Assembly: GCA_025455685.1 (NCBI GenBank)
Contig: JALOMB010000013.1
Coordinates: 1-45,516, forward strand
Reading direction: 5' to 3'
Length of the DNA stretch: 45,516 nt
Origin: Chitinophagales bacterium
GTDB lineage: Bacteria > Bacteroidota > Bacteroidia > Chitinophagales > JADJOU01
Positions 34,171 through 44,028 of this stretch are shown here, in pieces (within the stretch, counting starts at the first letter, position 1; every line of letters starts with the position of its first letter). Both the position numbers and the translations under genes were made by a program. The notes under the pieces are model-generated. The model was given only the letters and a program-made list of their open reading frames with translations, was not told the DNA's origin and did not search any database.

Positions 34171-35613
34171 CTATGTTCTAAAAATTTCAGGTTGAATTTT
34201 TCTCTTTTTCTCAATATCACATGGATGGTCAAAAAGACATTTTTCTTTGATGAGTTCACTGACGACTTTTGGGACATACGCTTCCCAATTTCCAGAATCT
34301 GTTCGAATCATCTCAATGATAGCGTTGGAATCTATCAAAAGATTATTCTTGTCATAATGAATATAATCGACGATGAGATTATTTTCGAGCAAGAAATTAT
34401 ATAAGTGCTTCATATGACTATCCAAAGGCAGGGTTTTAGAAGTATAAATTTCATTTTGGCCTTTGGGTTGAAAAGGATAGGCATAGAGTTTTACTTTTTG
34501 ATTGAATAAATGTCCAAACTGTAATAATAAATCTGAAATTGGATTTTCGTAGTTACGTATATCGAAGATTTGTTTTAGATTCATGACACCGAGCAAAATT
34601 CCAATGCAAAGTGGTTTGACTTCTTTGAGAAATATCGTAAGCTCATGATGCTCTGGAAAATTAGTAACCAAAACAGGATACCCAATATTACAGATCATTT
34701 CTGCTCTATCCAAGAAATCTTGATAAGAAATTTTTTCGTTGAGCGATAGATTTTTTAAAGTAATTTCACAGATGGTCTCTACTTGTTTTTCTTCTAAAGC
34801 ATTATGTTCTATAAACAATTTCCGACCTTGTTCTATAATATCCATATTGAGATTGGTAAAAGGCTTGAAACGCGCCCTAAGAATGCAAATATTTTTTTTA
34901 TATAAGAAATCTTTTGGTTGAACAATATCGCCATTCGGAAGAAAACATGCCACTTGGCTATATCCTTTACTCACTAACGCTAACGCAATTAATCTCTGGT
35001 CTAAATCACCAAAAGCAGGGCCTTTTAACCTCATCATATCTATTTCTATACTATTAATAGGCATATTATCCATGAGTGAATTCAGAAAGGTATCTGGATC
35101 ATCGTAGTATGCATAACAAGCATAGATTAAATTGACGCCTAATATCCCAAGAACATGATATTGAAGCGAGGCATCACTGTCTAGGAGTTTGACATGTATA
35201 GTCGCATTACTAGCTTCAGCACCTGGCTTGTCTTGGAATTTTACCCCTAACCAGCCATGTGGTTGATTGTTTTTTCTATAGTTCAATGAGGCTACGGTAT
35301 TTGCGAAGCTAAAATACCTTTTTTCATCACTCTGTCCTAGTCGCTCAAGCAGTAAATCATATTCGTGATCGAGCATTTTATAGAGCCTGGATTTCGAAAC
35401 ATAGCGTCCGTCGGCTTCTTCACCATAGATTGCATTACTAAATGTCATGTCATAAGCGCTCATAGTTTTAGCTATAGTTCCTGATGCACCACCGGCACGA
35501 AAGAAATTTCTAGCGACTTCTTGACCCGCACCAATTTCAGCTAAAGTACCATAAAATTTAGGATCGAGATTGATTTGTAAAGCTTTGCTTTCTATAGTTC
35601 GTTTTTCAGACAT
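34171..35613 (-). CDS. Conserved Bacteroidota protein of unknown function
   Basis: I recognise this 480-aa protein as a family nearly universal in Bacteroidota, annotated inconsistently (sometimes as a TonB-dependent receptor or as nicotinate-nucleotide adenylyltransferase). It has neither a signal peptide nor a barrel nor an HxGH nucleotidyl-transferase motif, so both names look wrong. The N-terminus is the most conserved part: EIGAGQEVARNFFRAGG (26-42) and SGTIAKTMSAYD. Other blocks are FANTVASLNY, VLGILGVNLIYA and FLDRAEMICNIGYPV. It appears cytoplasmic, an alpha/beta enzyme perhaps. Its promoter diverges from that of secDF. Confidence 0.75.
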   Translation of the reverse strand: MSEKRTIESKALQINLDPKFYGTLAEIGAGQEVARNFFRAGGASGTIAKTMSAYDMTFSNAIYGEEADGRYVSKSRLYKMLDHEYDLLLERLGQSDEKRYFSFANTVASLNYRKNNQPHGWLGVKFQDKPGAEASNATIHVKLLDSDASLQYHVLGILGVNLIYACYAYYDDPDTFLNSLMDNMPINSIEIDMMRLKGPAFGDLDQRLIALALVSKGYSQVACFLPNGDIVQPKDFLYKKNICILRARFKPFTNLNMDIIEQGRKLFIEHNALEEKQVETICEITLKNLSLNEKISYQDFLDRAEMICNIGYPVLVTNFPEHHELTIFLKEVKPLCIGILLGVMNLKQIFDIRNYENPISDLLLQFGHLFNQKVKLYAYPFQPKGQNEIYTSKTLPLDSHMKHLYNFLLENNLIVDYIHYDKNNLLIDSNAIIEMIRTDSGNWEAYVPKVVSELIKEKCLFDHPCDIEKKRKIQPEIFRT

Positions 35614-35646
35614 GGATTAAGAAGATTTTTAAATTTAACATAGTCA

Positions 35647-35654
35647 CAAAAGTA
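35647..35654 (-). promoter_or_regulatory. Candidate -7 element (TACTTTTG) of the 480-aa protein gene
   Basis: This minus-strand match to TAnnTTTG lies 34 bases before the ATG at 35613. No -33 TTG at the standard distance was found. It shares the 208-base divergent gap with the secDF promoter. Confidence 0.45.
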
Positions 35655-35782
35655 GTAAAAAAAACTAACTTATGTAGCTAAATAATTCTAAAATAGTTTT
35701 TTACTTGTATCTTACTTAGGACAGGATTATAATTTTTGTGTAGATTTCTAAAATTACTAAGGCGTTTTAAATAAAAAAATCG

Positions 35783-35790
35783 TAAATTTG
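35783..35790 (+). promoter_or_regulatory. Candidate -7 element (TAAATTTG) of secDF
   Basis: This is a perfect TAnnTTTG match 32 bases before the ATG. Between it and the gene are two direct copies of TATCACTA (35797-35804 and 35807-35814), ten bases apart, possibly a regulator site on one DNA face. Confidence 0.5.
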
Positions 35791-35821
35791 CCGACTTATC
35801 ACTAAATATCACTATAATTTT

Positions 35822-38800
35822 ATGAAACAAGGACAAGGATTTGTGCGGTTTGTATTTTTTTCGATGCTTTTTATAAGCATTTATTATTTATCTTTTACGA
35901 TAGTAAACATGAAATTTGAGACTGCAGAGCAGGCCTATGCAGATAAAATGCTCTCTACCTTACCAAAAGGACTATCCTCTGATTCTATTAGCTTCATGAA
36001 TCAAGAATTCAAAAAGAGATTTAGAGACTCATTCCAAAATAAACCTTTTTTAGACTTAGGTATTTTCGAGTATAATTATAAAAATATCACTAAAAATAAA
36101 CTTAATCTCGGTCTAGACCTAAAAGGCGGTATGAGTTTCGTACTCGAGGTCAATGAAGAAAAGTTATTGCGATCACTATCGGGCAAAGCTACCCATCCTA
36201 CCTTCGAACAAGCGCTCACTTTAGCTACTCAAGCGCAAAGAAATTCTCAAACAAGCTATATTAATTTATTTTTGGCCAATCTCCAAAAAGTCGATCCAAA
36301 CTTCAAAATTGCTTCCCTTTTTGCCTCAAATCCTTTGCTAAAAGATAAAATATCTACATCAGATGATAACGCAAAAGTGATGGAAATCCTCAAGCCTAGC
36401 ATAGAAGCCTCTATTCAGAACACTTATAATGTGATCAAACAAAGAGTCGATCAGTACGGTGTAGCAGAATCTTCTGTATCGCTACAAGAAGGCTCTAATA
36501 GAATTATCGTAGAGCTTCCTGGCGCAGACGACCTAGAAAGAGTTAAAAAAATGCTTGAGTCATCTGCTAAACTTGAATTTTGGTTTACTTATGATAATTT
36601 AGAAATTGCTAAAAGCCTAGAAGCAGCAAATGAAGCCTTAAGAATTATAGAAACATCAAATAAACCAAATCAAGCCAATGATAATCCAAAATCAGATTCT
36701 ACACAAAATTCCAAAGATTCTAGTGACATAGACGATATTCTCTCAACTTCTGCTACCAAATCCAATGCAAAAACAGATACTTCCAATCTAACTTCAGAAA
36801 CCAATCCTTTGTATGAAGTCTTTACACCTAGTGTAGATCAAAAGACCAATAATTACGCTCCAGGCCCAATTGTCGGTTATGTCAATAAGAAAGACCTAAT
36901 TAAAGCCATGGAATTGTTTAATCGTGATGAAGTAAAAAATAAATTTAGAGGGGATGTTGTTTTTGCTTATTCCTATAAGCCTGTTGATGATGAAGGAAGA
37001 TTTTATCAAGTATTTGCTCTCAAGAAATATAATGATGGACCAGCTTTAGCCGGAAATGTAGTCACTAACGCAAGAAAAGAGACAGATCAATTTAATAAAC
37101 CCTCTATCGGCATGGAGATGAATTCTCAAGGCGCTGCACAATGGGAAATGATTACCGAAATGGCATCCAAAGACCCTAGAGGCAAGCAGTCTATAGCTAT
37201 AGTAATGGATGGTGTCGTTTATTCCTCTCCAACGGTAAATGATAAAATCTCTGGAGGTCGTTCTCAGATTACAGGCTCATTTACTCCTGAAGAAGCTAAT
37301 GACTTATCTAATATATTGAATTCCGGTAAAATTGATGCTTCAGTCAAAGTCGTCCAAGAAGAAGTCGTAGGTCCATCTCTTGGTGCAGCTACTATTAAAT
37401 CAGGTATTTTAGCGCTTTTTGTAGGTTTGATATCTATCTTTGTCTATATGTTTGTCATGTATCGACAAGCAGGTATTGTCACTCAAATTGCACTTGCTTT
37501 CAATCTAGTGTTTTTACTAGGTGTTTTGGCATCTATCAAGGCAACACTTAGTCTTCCGGGTATCGCAGGTATTGTGCTTATCATTGGAGCGGCGGTCGAT
37601 GCTAATGTAATTATCTATGAGCGAATCAAAGAAGAACTTAGATTAGGAAAAGGCATTTGGGAAGCTATTAAATTAGGTTATCAACATTCATTTAGTACGA
37701 TTTTCGATGCGAATATGACGACCTTGATTACTTCATTGACCTTGATGTTCTTTGGTTATGGTCCTATTCGTGGGTTTGCTTATACCCTTACTTTTGGTAT
37801 TTTGACTTCTATCTTTACTGCCGTATTTGTAACTAGAGAAATTTATAATTTATATCAAGATAGAGGTAAGTCATTTTCAATAAATACCAATACATTTATC
37901 GATAAATGGTTTTTGAATTCTTCGTTCCAATTCGTAGCGAATAGAAAAAAAGCTTATATCTTTATTGCTTCCTTTATTATAGTAGGACTTATTTCTATCG
38001 TAGTTAGAGGTTTTGATTTTGGGGTAGAATTCAAAGGAGGTAAATCCTTCGTATTAGGCTTCGACCAAGACGTAGATTATGTAGCAGTCAAAAAATCATT
38101 GGACAAATCACTAGACGGCAAAACTATTGTGAAATCCTTTGGAAGTGCTTCTAATCTTCAGGTTACAACGGCTTATCTGCAAGACGATATGACCAAATCT
38201 CAGAATCAATCTGATTCTATAGTGCTTCAAAAAGTCTATGAATCAACGCAGGCCTTCTTCAAAAACAAACCAACTTTCGAACAATTTATTAAAAGCAGTG
38301 TGTCTAACTCCCGTAAAATTGGCGCATCTATAGCAGATGATATCTCTCGTTCATCGAGAAATGTCACCATGATTGCATTGGTTTTGATCTTCTTGTATAT
38401 TACTATTCGTTTTAGAAAATGGCAGTTTGCTGCAGGAGCTATTATCGCCTTATTGCACGATACCTTGTTTACCTTAGGTGTTTTGTCGCTATTTAAAGAT
38501 ATTATGCCGTTTTCTCTTGAAATCAATCAATCTATCGTAGCAGCAATCTTGACTATTATTGGTTTCAGTACTAATGATACAGTAGTGATTTTCGATAGGA
38601 TACGAGAGTATATGAATCTCAAGCCAAATCAATCTTTGGATTTGACAATCAACGATGCGATTAATAATACATTAAGTAGAACTTTGATGACGGCATCCAC
38701 GCTATTTTTGGTAAGTTTAGTATTGTTTGTCTTTGGTGGAGAATCAATTCGAGGTTTTTCTTTTACCATGCTCATAGGTATTTTTGTAGGAACTTTGTCT

Positions 38801-38860
38801 TCTATTTTTATTGCTGCTCCTATAGCCTTGGATTTGATCAAAATTACCGAAAAGAAGTAA
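35822..38860 (+). CDS. secDF: SecD-SecF fusion, protein translocase accessory subunit
   Basis: The protein uses proton motive force to pull exported proteins out of the SecYEG channel. At 1012 aa it joins both subunits, as is usual in Bacteroidota. SecD half: membrane helix (about 8-30), the motif LGLDLKGGMSFVLEV (96-110), the periplasmic P1 domain, and five helices starting near residue 520. SecF half: helix about 712-728, then GFDFGVEFKGGKSFVLGF (about 728-745) and five helices. A low-complexity Ser/Asn/Asp-rich insert (about 275-330) breaks the P1 region. Its stop is 83 bases before uvrA. Confidence 0.95.
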   Translation: MKQGQGFVRFVFFSMLFISIYYLSFTIVNMKFETAEQAYADKMLSTLPKGLSSDSISFMNQEFKKRFRDSFQNKPFLDLGIFEYNYKNITKNKLNLGLDLKGGMSFVLEVNEEKLLRSLSGKATHPTFEQALTLATQAQRNSQTSYINLFLANLQKVDPNFKIASLFASNPLLKDKISTSDDNAKVMEILKPSIEASIQNTYNVIKQRVDQYGVAESSVSLQEGSNRIIVELPGADDLERVKKMLESSAKLEFWFTYDNLEIAKSLEAANEALRIIETSNKPNQANDNPKSDSTQNSKDSSDIDDILSTSATKSNAKTDTSNLTSETNPLYEVFTPSVDQKTNNYAPGPIVGYVNKKDLIKAMELFNRDEVKNKFRGDVVFAYSYKPVDDEGRFYQVFALKKYNDGPALAGNVVTNARKETDQFNKPSIGMEMNSQGAAQWEMITEMASKDPRGKQSIAIVMDGVVYSSPTVNDKISGGRSQITGSFTPEEANDLSNILNSGKIDASVKVVQEEVVGPSLGAATIKSGILALFVGLISIFVYMFVMYRQAGIVTQIALAFNLVFLLGVLASIKATLSLPGIAGIVLIIGAAVDANVIIYERIKEELRLGKGIWEAIKLGYQHSFSTIFDANMTTLITSLTLMFFGYGPIRGFAYTLTFGILTSIFTAVFVTREIYNLYQDRGKSFSINTNTFIDKWFLNSSFQFVANRKKAYIFIASFIIVGLISIVVRGFDFGVEFKGGKSFVLGFDQDVDYVAVKKSLDKSLDGKTIVKSFGSASNLQVTTAYLQDDMTKSQNQSDSIVLQKVYESTQAFFKNKPTFEQFIKSSVSNSRKIGASIADDISRSSRNVTMIALVLIFLYITIRFRKWQFAAGAIIALLHDTLFTLGVLSLFKDIMPFSLEINQSIVAAILTIIGFSTNDTVVIFDRIREYMNLKPNQSLDLTINDAINNTLSRTLMTASTLFLVSLVLFVFGGESIRGFSFTMLIGIFVGTLSSIFIAAPIALDLIKITEKK

Positions 38861-38888
38861 GTCTTAAGACGTATTGAAAATCATACTT

Positions 38889-38937
38889 AAATTGAATTTT
38901 TGGGTTTTCACTGAAACTTCAGACAAATTGAATTTTT
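38889..38937. repeat. Pair of 13-base direct repeats before uvrA
   Basis: AAATTGAATTTTT occurs at 38889-38901 and again at 38925-38937, 36 bases apart. The DNA between contains the small palindrome CTGAAACTTCAG. It could be a regulatory site (no LexA-type box was recognised) or chance in AT-rich DNA. Confidence 0.35.
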
Positions 38938-38943
38938 ATTAGT

Positions 38944-41688
38944 ATGAAGGAAATATTTATCAAATCAGCCAAAACGAATAACCTAAAATCTATTGATTTA
39001 AGTATTCCAAAAGGAAAATTTATCGTAGTTACGGGAGTGTCTGGAAGTGGTAAATCTTCTTTGACCATCGATACACTCTATGCCGAAGGTCAGAGAAAGT
39101 ATATTGAATCGATGTCTAGTTATGCCAGACAGTTTCTCAAAAGGCTTGATAAGCCTGATGTAGCCTATATTCAAGGTTTGTGTCCAGCTATTTCTATCGA
39201 ACAAAAAGTAATCGCTACTTCGAGCCGCTCAACGGTCGGTACGATGAGCGAAGTTTTCGAGTATCTCAGATTATTTTATGGTAGATTAGGCAAGACTTAT
39301 AGCCCTAAAACGAATTTAGAAATAAAAAAACACGAAGTATCGGATGTATTGGCACTAATTAAGTCTTTTGCAAAGGATACTAAATCTTTTGTAGGGTGGC
39401 AATTGAATTTGAGTGAACTCAAATTAGAAACAATTCAAATTCTAATTTCAAAGGGTTATTCTCGAGGTTATTTTCGTCAAGCATTTTTTAATCTAGAAGA
39501 TTGGTCAGACAAACTGCCCAAATTCCAAAAAAATGATTTGCTTTATTTAGTCGTGGAGCGCTTTGTGATTAGTGAAGCGCTCGATGAAGACAATCTAAAA
39601 AATCTTGCTGATACGATTCAAACAGTATTTCAAGAGAATAATGGAGATGCTGTGGTTCATGACCTAACTTCAAGCCAAACCTTTCATTTCAATAATAAAT
39701 TTGAAGATGAATTTGAACGATATGAAATCCCAAGCCCTCAAATGTTTAATTTTAATAATGCTTATGGCGCCTGCTCATCATGTGAAGGTACAGGGATAAC
39801 ACATGGAATTAGCGAAGATTTGGTAATCCCCAATAAGTCCTTGTCTGTATATGAAGGATGTGTGGTTTGCTGGAAGACCCCTAAAATGAGCAAATACCAA
39901 AAAGATTTTATTGATGTGGCTCGGGAAATAGATTTTCCCATTCATAGACCTTATATTGATTTGACGCAAGAAGAAAAGGATTTACTCTGGCATGGAAATC
40001 AAAATATTCAAGGAATATTTCAGTTCTTCGAAATGATATGGTCCAATCAACGCCAAATCGAATATAGAGTACTCTATTCTCGGTATCGAGGCAAAACTGT
40101 TTGTCGCGATTGCAAAGGCTCTAGACTCCGAAAAGACGCACAATATGTCAAAATTGGAGGCAAATCAATTGTAGATTTAGTGAATTTATCCCTAGAAAAC
40201 CTATTGTCATTTTTCAAAGATTTGCAGTTAGACGATTTTCAAACTAAAGTCGGCAGTCGTTTGATTTTTGAAATTACCAATCGATTAGAAATATTAATTT
40301 CACTAGGTCTAGGCTATTTAACCCTTAATAGAGAATCTGGCACCCTCTCCGGTGGTGAAAGTCAGCGAATAAACCTAGCAAGGGTCATTGGCAGTAGTCT
40401 AACTGATTCGCTTTATATTCTTGATGAGCCCTCAATAGGACTTCATCCAAGAGATACAGATAATCTTGTAAAAGTGCTTTTATCATTAAGAGATTTAAAC
40501 AATACGGTAATAGTCGTAGAGCATGAAGAAAGAATCATGCGGGCCTCGGACTATTTGATCGATATCGGACCAAAAGCAGGTATTCACGGTGGAGAAGTAG
40601 TTTTCGCTGGAAATTTCGCAGATATCTTTTCTTCTAAATCCCTGACAGCTCAGTATCTCAACGGAGATAAATCAGTAATGAGAAAATTTCCAAAGATTAA
40701 ACCTACAAAATTCATCGATTTTTCGGGTATCACACATCATAATTTAGTCAATGTCTCGGTCTCTATTCCATTAAATGCCATTACTGTGGTATCAGGAGTC
40801 TCTGGAAGCGGTAAAACTTCGTTAATTAGAGATGTAATCTATCCTGTACTCGCCAATAAGGTCGAAGACAATCAACCTATAAGAGGATATTATGAATCTG
40901 TTCAAGGGGATTTTAGTCAATTTCATATAGTAGAAATGGTCAATCAGCAATCTCTAGGGAAATCTTCTAGAAGTATTCCTGTGACTTATACCAAGGCCTA
41001 TGATTATATTAGAGATCTTTTTGCAAGTCAAGTCCTATCTGCACGTATGGGTTTGGAAGCCAAAGATTTTTCTTTTAACGTGCCAGGCGGAAGATGTGAG
41101 ACATGTCAAGGCGATGGAAGTATCACTGTAGAAATGCAATTTCTAGCGGATGTCACTTTGGAATGTGAAGCATGTCAAGGAAAAAAATTTCAAGACCATG
41201 TTTTAGAGGTTTCCTACAAAGGAAAGAATATTTTTGATGTTTTATCGATGAATATTGACGAGGCTTTAGTGTTTTTTGAGGAAAACGCTACAATTTATGA
41301 TAGGATTTTGCCCCTTCAGCAAGTAGGTTTGGGTTATTTGTCTTTGGGACAGAATATTTCCTCGCTTTCTGGTGGAGAAGCTCAGCGGGTCAAACTAGCG
41401 AGCTATATGATAGGTCATTTGAAACAAAAAGTATTTTTTATCTTTGATGAACCTACCACAGGCCTTCATTTCGAAGATGTACAGCAGTTAATGAATTGCT
41501 TTGAATTTATGGTACAAATGGGGCATACCATAGTCATCGTAGAGCATAATTTAGATGTGATTAGAAACGCAGATTGGAACATAGATTTAGGGCCTCAGGC
41601 AGGAAACAAAGGCGGACAAATCATGTATCAAGGACCTTGTGATAAGTTTGCGTCATGTCAAAATAGTCTCACGGCTTCATTCCTGTGA
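38944..41688 (+). CDS. uvrA: Excinuclease ABC subunit A
   Basis: UvrA is the damage-recognition ATPase of nucleotide excision repair. The 914-aa protein has two ABC modules: Walker A GVSGSGKSS (31-39) and GVSGSGKTS (about 618-626), signatures LSGGESQR (about 468) and LSGGEAQR (about 808). The C-terminal zinc finger with GGRCETCQGDG and ECEACQGKKF is complete. The first zinc module is odd: CSSC (about 277-280) is there but the preceding CxxC is replaced by NNKFEDEFERYE. It is slightly shorter than the usual ~940 aa. It may be one of two UvrA paralogues common in the phylum. Confidence 0.9.
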   Translation: MKEIFIKSAKTNNLKSIDLSIPKGKFIVVTGVSGSGKSSLTIDTLYAEGQRKYIESMSSYARQFLKRLDKPDVAYIQGLCPAISIEQKVIATSSRSTVGTMSEVFEYLRLFYGRLGKTYSPKTNLEIKKHEVSDVLALIKSFAKDTKSFVGWQLNLSELKLETIQILISKGYSRGYFRQAFFNLEDWSDKLPKFQKNDLLYLVVERFVISEALDEDNLKNLADTIQTVFQENNGDAVVHDLTSSQTFHFNNKFEDEFERYEIPSPQMFNFNNAYGACSSCEGTGITHGISEDLVIPNKSLSVYEGCVVCWKTPKMSKYQKDFIDVAREIDFPIHRPYIDLTQEEKDLLWHGNQNIQGIFQFFEMIWSNQRQIEYRVLYSRYRGKTVCRDCKGSRLRKDAQYVKIGGKSIVDLVNLSLENLLSFFKDLQLDDFQTKVGSRLIFEITNRLEILISLGLGYLTLNRESGTLSGGESQRINLARVIGSSLTDSLYILDEPSIGLHPRDTDNLVKVLLSLRDLNNTVIVVEHEERIMRASDYLIDIGPKAGIHGGEVVFAGNFADIFSSKSLTAQYLNGDKSVMRKFPKIKPTKFIDFSGITHHNLVNVSVSIPLNAITVVSGVSGSGKTSLIRDVIYPVLANKVEDNQPIRGYYESVQGDFSQFHIVEMVNQQSLGKSSRSIPVTYTKAYDYIRDLFASQVLSARMGLEAKDFSFNVPGGRCETCQGDGSITVEMQFLADVTLECEACQGKKFQDHVLEVSYKGKNIFDVLSMNIDEALVFFEENATIYDRILPLQQVGLGYLSLGQNISSLSGGEAQRVKLASYMIGHLKQKVFFIFDEPTTGLHFEDVQQLMNCFEFMVQMGHTIVIVEHNLDVIRNADWNIDLGPQAGNKGGQIMYQGPCDKFASCQNSLTASFL

Positions 41689-41734
41689 GAAAACCCATAA
41701 TCTCAGGTTAAGGTGTCTAGAAATTATTTTTATC

Positions 41735-42637
41735 CTAATTTTGAGATGCTCTATACTCCAATGGCGTTTTGCCTACTTTTTGTTTAAATAATTTATTGAA
41801 ATACTGCGGATATTCAAAGCCCAATTCATAAGCAATTTCATTTACTGATTTTTCGGTGTGCAACAATTCTTGTTTCGCTTTTTCTAAGATATAATGATGG
41901 ATATATTCTTGGGCATTTTTACCTGTTTCTTTCTTTATTAAATCGCTCAAATAACTCGATGATAAATGAATCTGTTGTGCTAAATATTTTACGGTAGGAA
42001 TATTCTGTACACTGGTTAATGGTAAAGAATAATAATGATTTAAAACCTCTAATACTTTAGAAATCAATTGCGTGTTTTCTGAAGTTCGTGTAATAAATTG
42101 TCGTTGATAATACCTTTGGCAGTAGTTTAAAAGAAGTTCAATAGCCGACACTATAATAAACTGGCTATGTTGATCTATATTTTCTAGTATTTCATTTTCT
42201 ATTTTATCGATACATTCTTTTAAGATTGTCTTTTCTTTGTCTGATACGTGAAGGGCTTCTGCAATGTCGTAGTTAAAAAAAGTATATTGATTGAAATGGT
42301 GGATCAAAGAAGTGTTTCTGATTAAATCGGGATGAAAAAACAAACCCCAACCCATTTTATCGGGTCTTTCTTCTTCATCAGAATCTATTTCTATCATTTG
42401 ATTGGGGGCAATGCAAATCAAATTGCCTTCCTGAAAATCAATGGTTTTTCTGCCATATTTGAAGGAGTTTTTACAATAATTTTTAAACATTATAGAATAA
42501 AAATCGGTAGTAATTTTAAGATGTTCCTGTTGCGGGTGATTCATTTTAGAAAAGTCTAAAACAGCCACCAGGGGATGTTTACTCTTGCCTAATTGAAAGA
42601 ACTCATACAAATCTGAGATGCTTTTTAGTTGAATCAT
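41735..42637 (-). CDS. AraC-family transcriptional regulator
   Basis: The 300-aa protein has an N-terminal cupin-like sensing region (about 20-150, including QEGNLICIAPNQMIEI). The C-terminal double helix-turn-helix (about 205-300) shows VKYLAQQIHLSSSYLSDLIKKETG and the family signature NEIAYELGFEYPQYFNKLFKQ, then KVGKTPLEYR. It is the last gene of the detoxification operon and its ATG overlaps the preceding stop by four bases, so it is made with the enzymes and may regulate them in response to a small molecule. The sensed ligand is unknown. Confidence 0.9.
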   Translation of the reverse strand: MIQLKSISDLYEFFQLGKSKHPLVAVLDFSKMNHPQQEHLKITTDFYSIMFKNYCKNSFKYGRKTIDFQEGNLICIAPNQMIEIDSDEEERPDKMGWGLFFHPDLIRNTSLIHHFNQYTFFNYDIAEALHVSDKEKTILKECIDKIENEILENIDQHSQFIIVSAIELLLNYCQRYYQRQFITRTSENTQLISKVLEVLNHYYSLPLTSVQNIPTVKYLAQQIHLSSSYLSDLIKKETGKNAQEYIHHYILEKAKQELLHTEKSVNEIAYELGFEYPQYFNKLFKQKVGKTPLEYRASQN

Positions 42638-43140
42638 TTTATTAGAACTTTTTCTGAAAATGTGTTTAAATAACTTAAATATTCATAACCCCGCCTTTCT
42701 GCAAAAAAATCTAAACAGAGTACTATACTGGCCTGAATAAATAAACCTAACCCTATACCACGCCAAAAGGTATCATTCATCGAGCTGTACATCAATAGAA
42801 TACCCATAAAAATCAAAGCGATTTCTGTATATCTAAAAACCACAAAATTACGCATTACTTGTTCCATTCTTGGAATTTCTACTGTTTTGATTTTTTGTGT
42901 ATCAGATTGTATGAAGTTTTCTACTCTTATGATGTCCTTTGGGCTTCTGGTAACAATAGTATAACCCACAATAAACTCAAGGCAAGCCACCACAAAAAAA
43001 GGAATGGCTACCCCTTTCCAAAAAGAAGTTTTAAGTACAAAAACAAAATAAACCGCCAATGCAAAAGCTAAAACACCCACTAAAATAAATAGATAACTTT
43101 CGGCTTTTTCGCCACTAAAATATTTTAAAACGGGATTCAT
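42634..43140 (-). CDS. Multi-span membrane protein of unknown function
   Basis: The predicted protein has 168 aa with four hydrophobic segments: about 16-38, 41-60, 101-118 and 124-145. Between the pairs lies a soluble stretch with VENFIQSDTQKIKTVEIPRMEQVM. I chose the ATG at 43140 (MNPVLKYF), which overlaps the hchA stop as ATGA, over the ATG 36 bases upstream that lies inside hchA. No named domain was recognised. Its coupling to AraC and HchA genes puts it in the stress operon. Confidence 0.7.
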   Translation of the reverse strand: MNPVLKYFSGEKAESYLFILVGVLAFALAVYFVFVLKTSFWKGVAIPFFVVACLEFIVGYTIVTRSPKDIIRVENFIQSDTQKIKTVEIPRMEQVMRNFVVFRYTEIALIFMGILLMYSSMNDTFWRGIGLGLFIQASIVLCLDFFAERRGYEYLSYLNTFSEKVLIK

Positions 43141-44009
43141 TTTGTTTTGATTTTTTTTAATAATTCTTTTGCACATAAAATGCCAAATTCATTGGCTGCC
43201 TTTGGGCTGGCACCCGTTATCAGGTTTCTGTCAATAAAGCACGAATCATCGGCTTTTTTATTTATTATGGTTACACCTAATTGTGTAAGCTTTTTTCCAA
43301 AAATCCAAGGTATAGGCCCTGGCATATAACCTATTAAAGGGGTTTGCTTGTCCACCGAATCGGGAAAGGCGGCTATTTTGTAGCCACTGTAAATAAATTT
43401 AGTAGAATCGGAAGAGTCAGAGGCAGCCAATAGTGCCGCAGGCCCGTGGCAAATGCTCATCATCGTTAAATTTTTGCTTTCCGACCATCGAATGAGTTTT
43501 CCTAAGTCTTTATTTTCGGGTAAACCAAGCATTGCACCGTGTCCGCCTGGTATAAATACACCAACATAAGAGGTGTTGTTTTCCATCTCATTATTTACAA
43601 AATCCGATAAACTTTTTGGGGTTTCAAACTTATTTCTAAAAATATTAAAAATAGTATTAACAGCTTCATCTTTTTCTGGAAAAGCCCACATTTCAATTTT
43701 TGCCGATTTTCCCGAAGGTGTAAACACATCTATATCAAAACCAGCGCTTTGTAGATGTAGCATAGGCAAAAGCATCTCTACCGGATGATTTCCTGTAGAA
43801 AAATAGGTACCGTTTGCCATTTTCATATGGCGATCTTCCGTACAAATCATCATTACTTTTAGATGGGTATCGCTGTTTTTAACTGCAAAATCCACTTTTT
43901 TATAGTTGGTTTTTGCGGAAGTAGCCAGTTTTAGAGCCAAAATAGAAGGGCTAAAAGCCCCATCTTCTGTAGGTTGTGGGGCAATGCCCAGTAGTTTTTT
44001 GATCATCAT
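43137..44009 (-). CDS. hchA: HchA/Hsp31-type DJ-1 superfamily protein (glyoxalase III / deglycase)
   Basis: The 290-aa protein aligns by eye with E. coli Hsp31 over its whole length: GNHPVEMLLP, FIPGGHGAMLGLPE, AFPDSVDKQTPLIGYMPG and ITGASPKAANEFG are near-identical blocks. The catalytic triad C187-H188 (ICHGPAALL) and D217 is present, with the partner Glu at about 78. Hsp31 acts as a holding chaperone and converts methylglyoxal to lactate or repairs glycated groups, with the exact main role debated. It sits between an ABM-fold protein and a membrane protein in a presumed carbonyl-stress operon. Confidence 0.88.
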   Translation of the reverse strand: MMIKKLLGIAPQPTEDGAFSPSILALKLATSAKTNYKKVDFAVKNSDTHLKVMMICTEDRHMKMANGTYFSTGNHPVEMLLPMLHLQSAGFDIDVFTPSGKSAKIEMWAFPEKDEAVNTIFNIFRNKFETPKSLSDFVNNEMENNTSYVGVFIPGGHGAMLGLPENKDLGKLIRWSESKNLTMMSICHGPAALLAASDSSDSTKFIYSGYKIAAFPDSVDKQTPLIGYMPGPIPWIFGKKLTQLGVTIINKKADDSCFIDRNLITGASPKAANEFGILCAKELLKKIKTK

Positions 44010-44028
44010 TTTTTGTTAAATATAATCA

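Noticed and set aside
34171-35613. Database-style names TonB-dependent receptor or nicotinate-nucleotide adenylyltransferase
   Set aside because: No signal peptide, barrel or HxGH motif is present.
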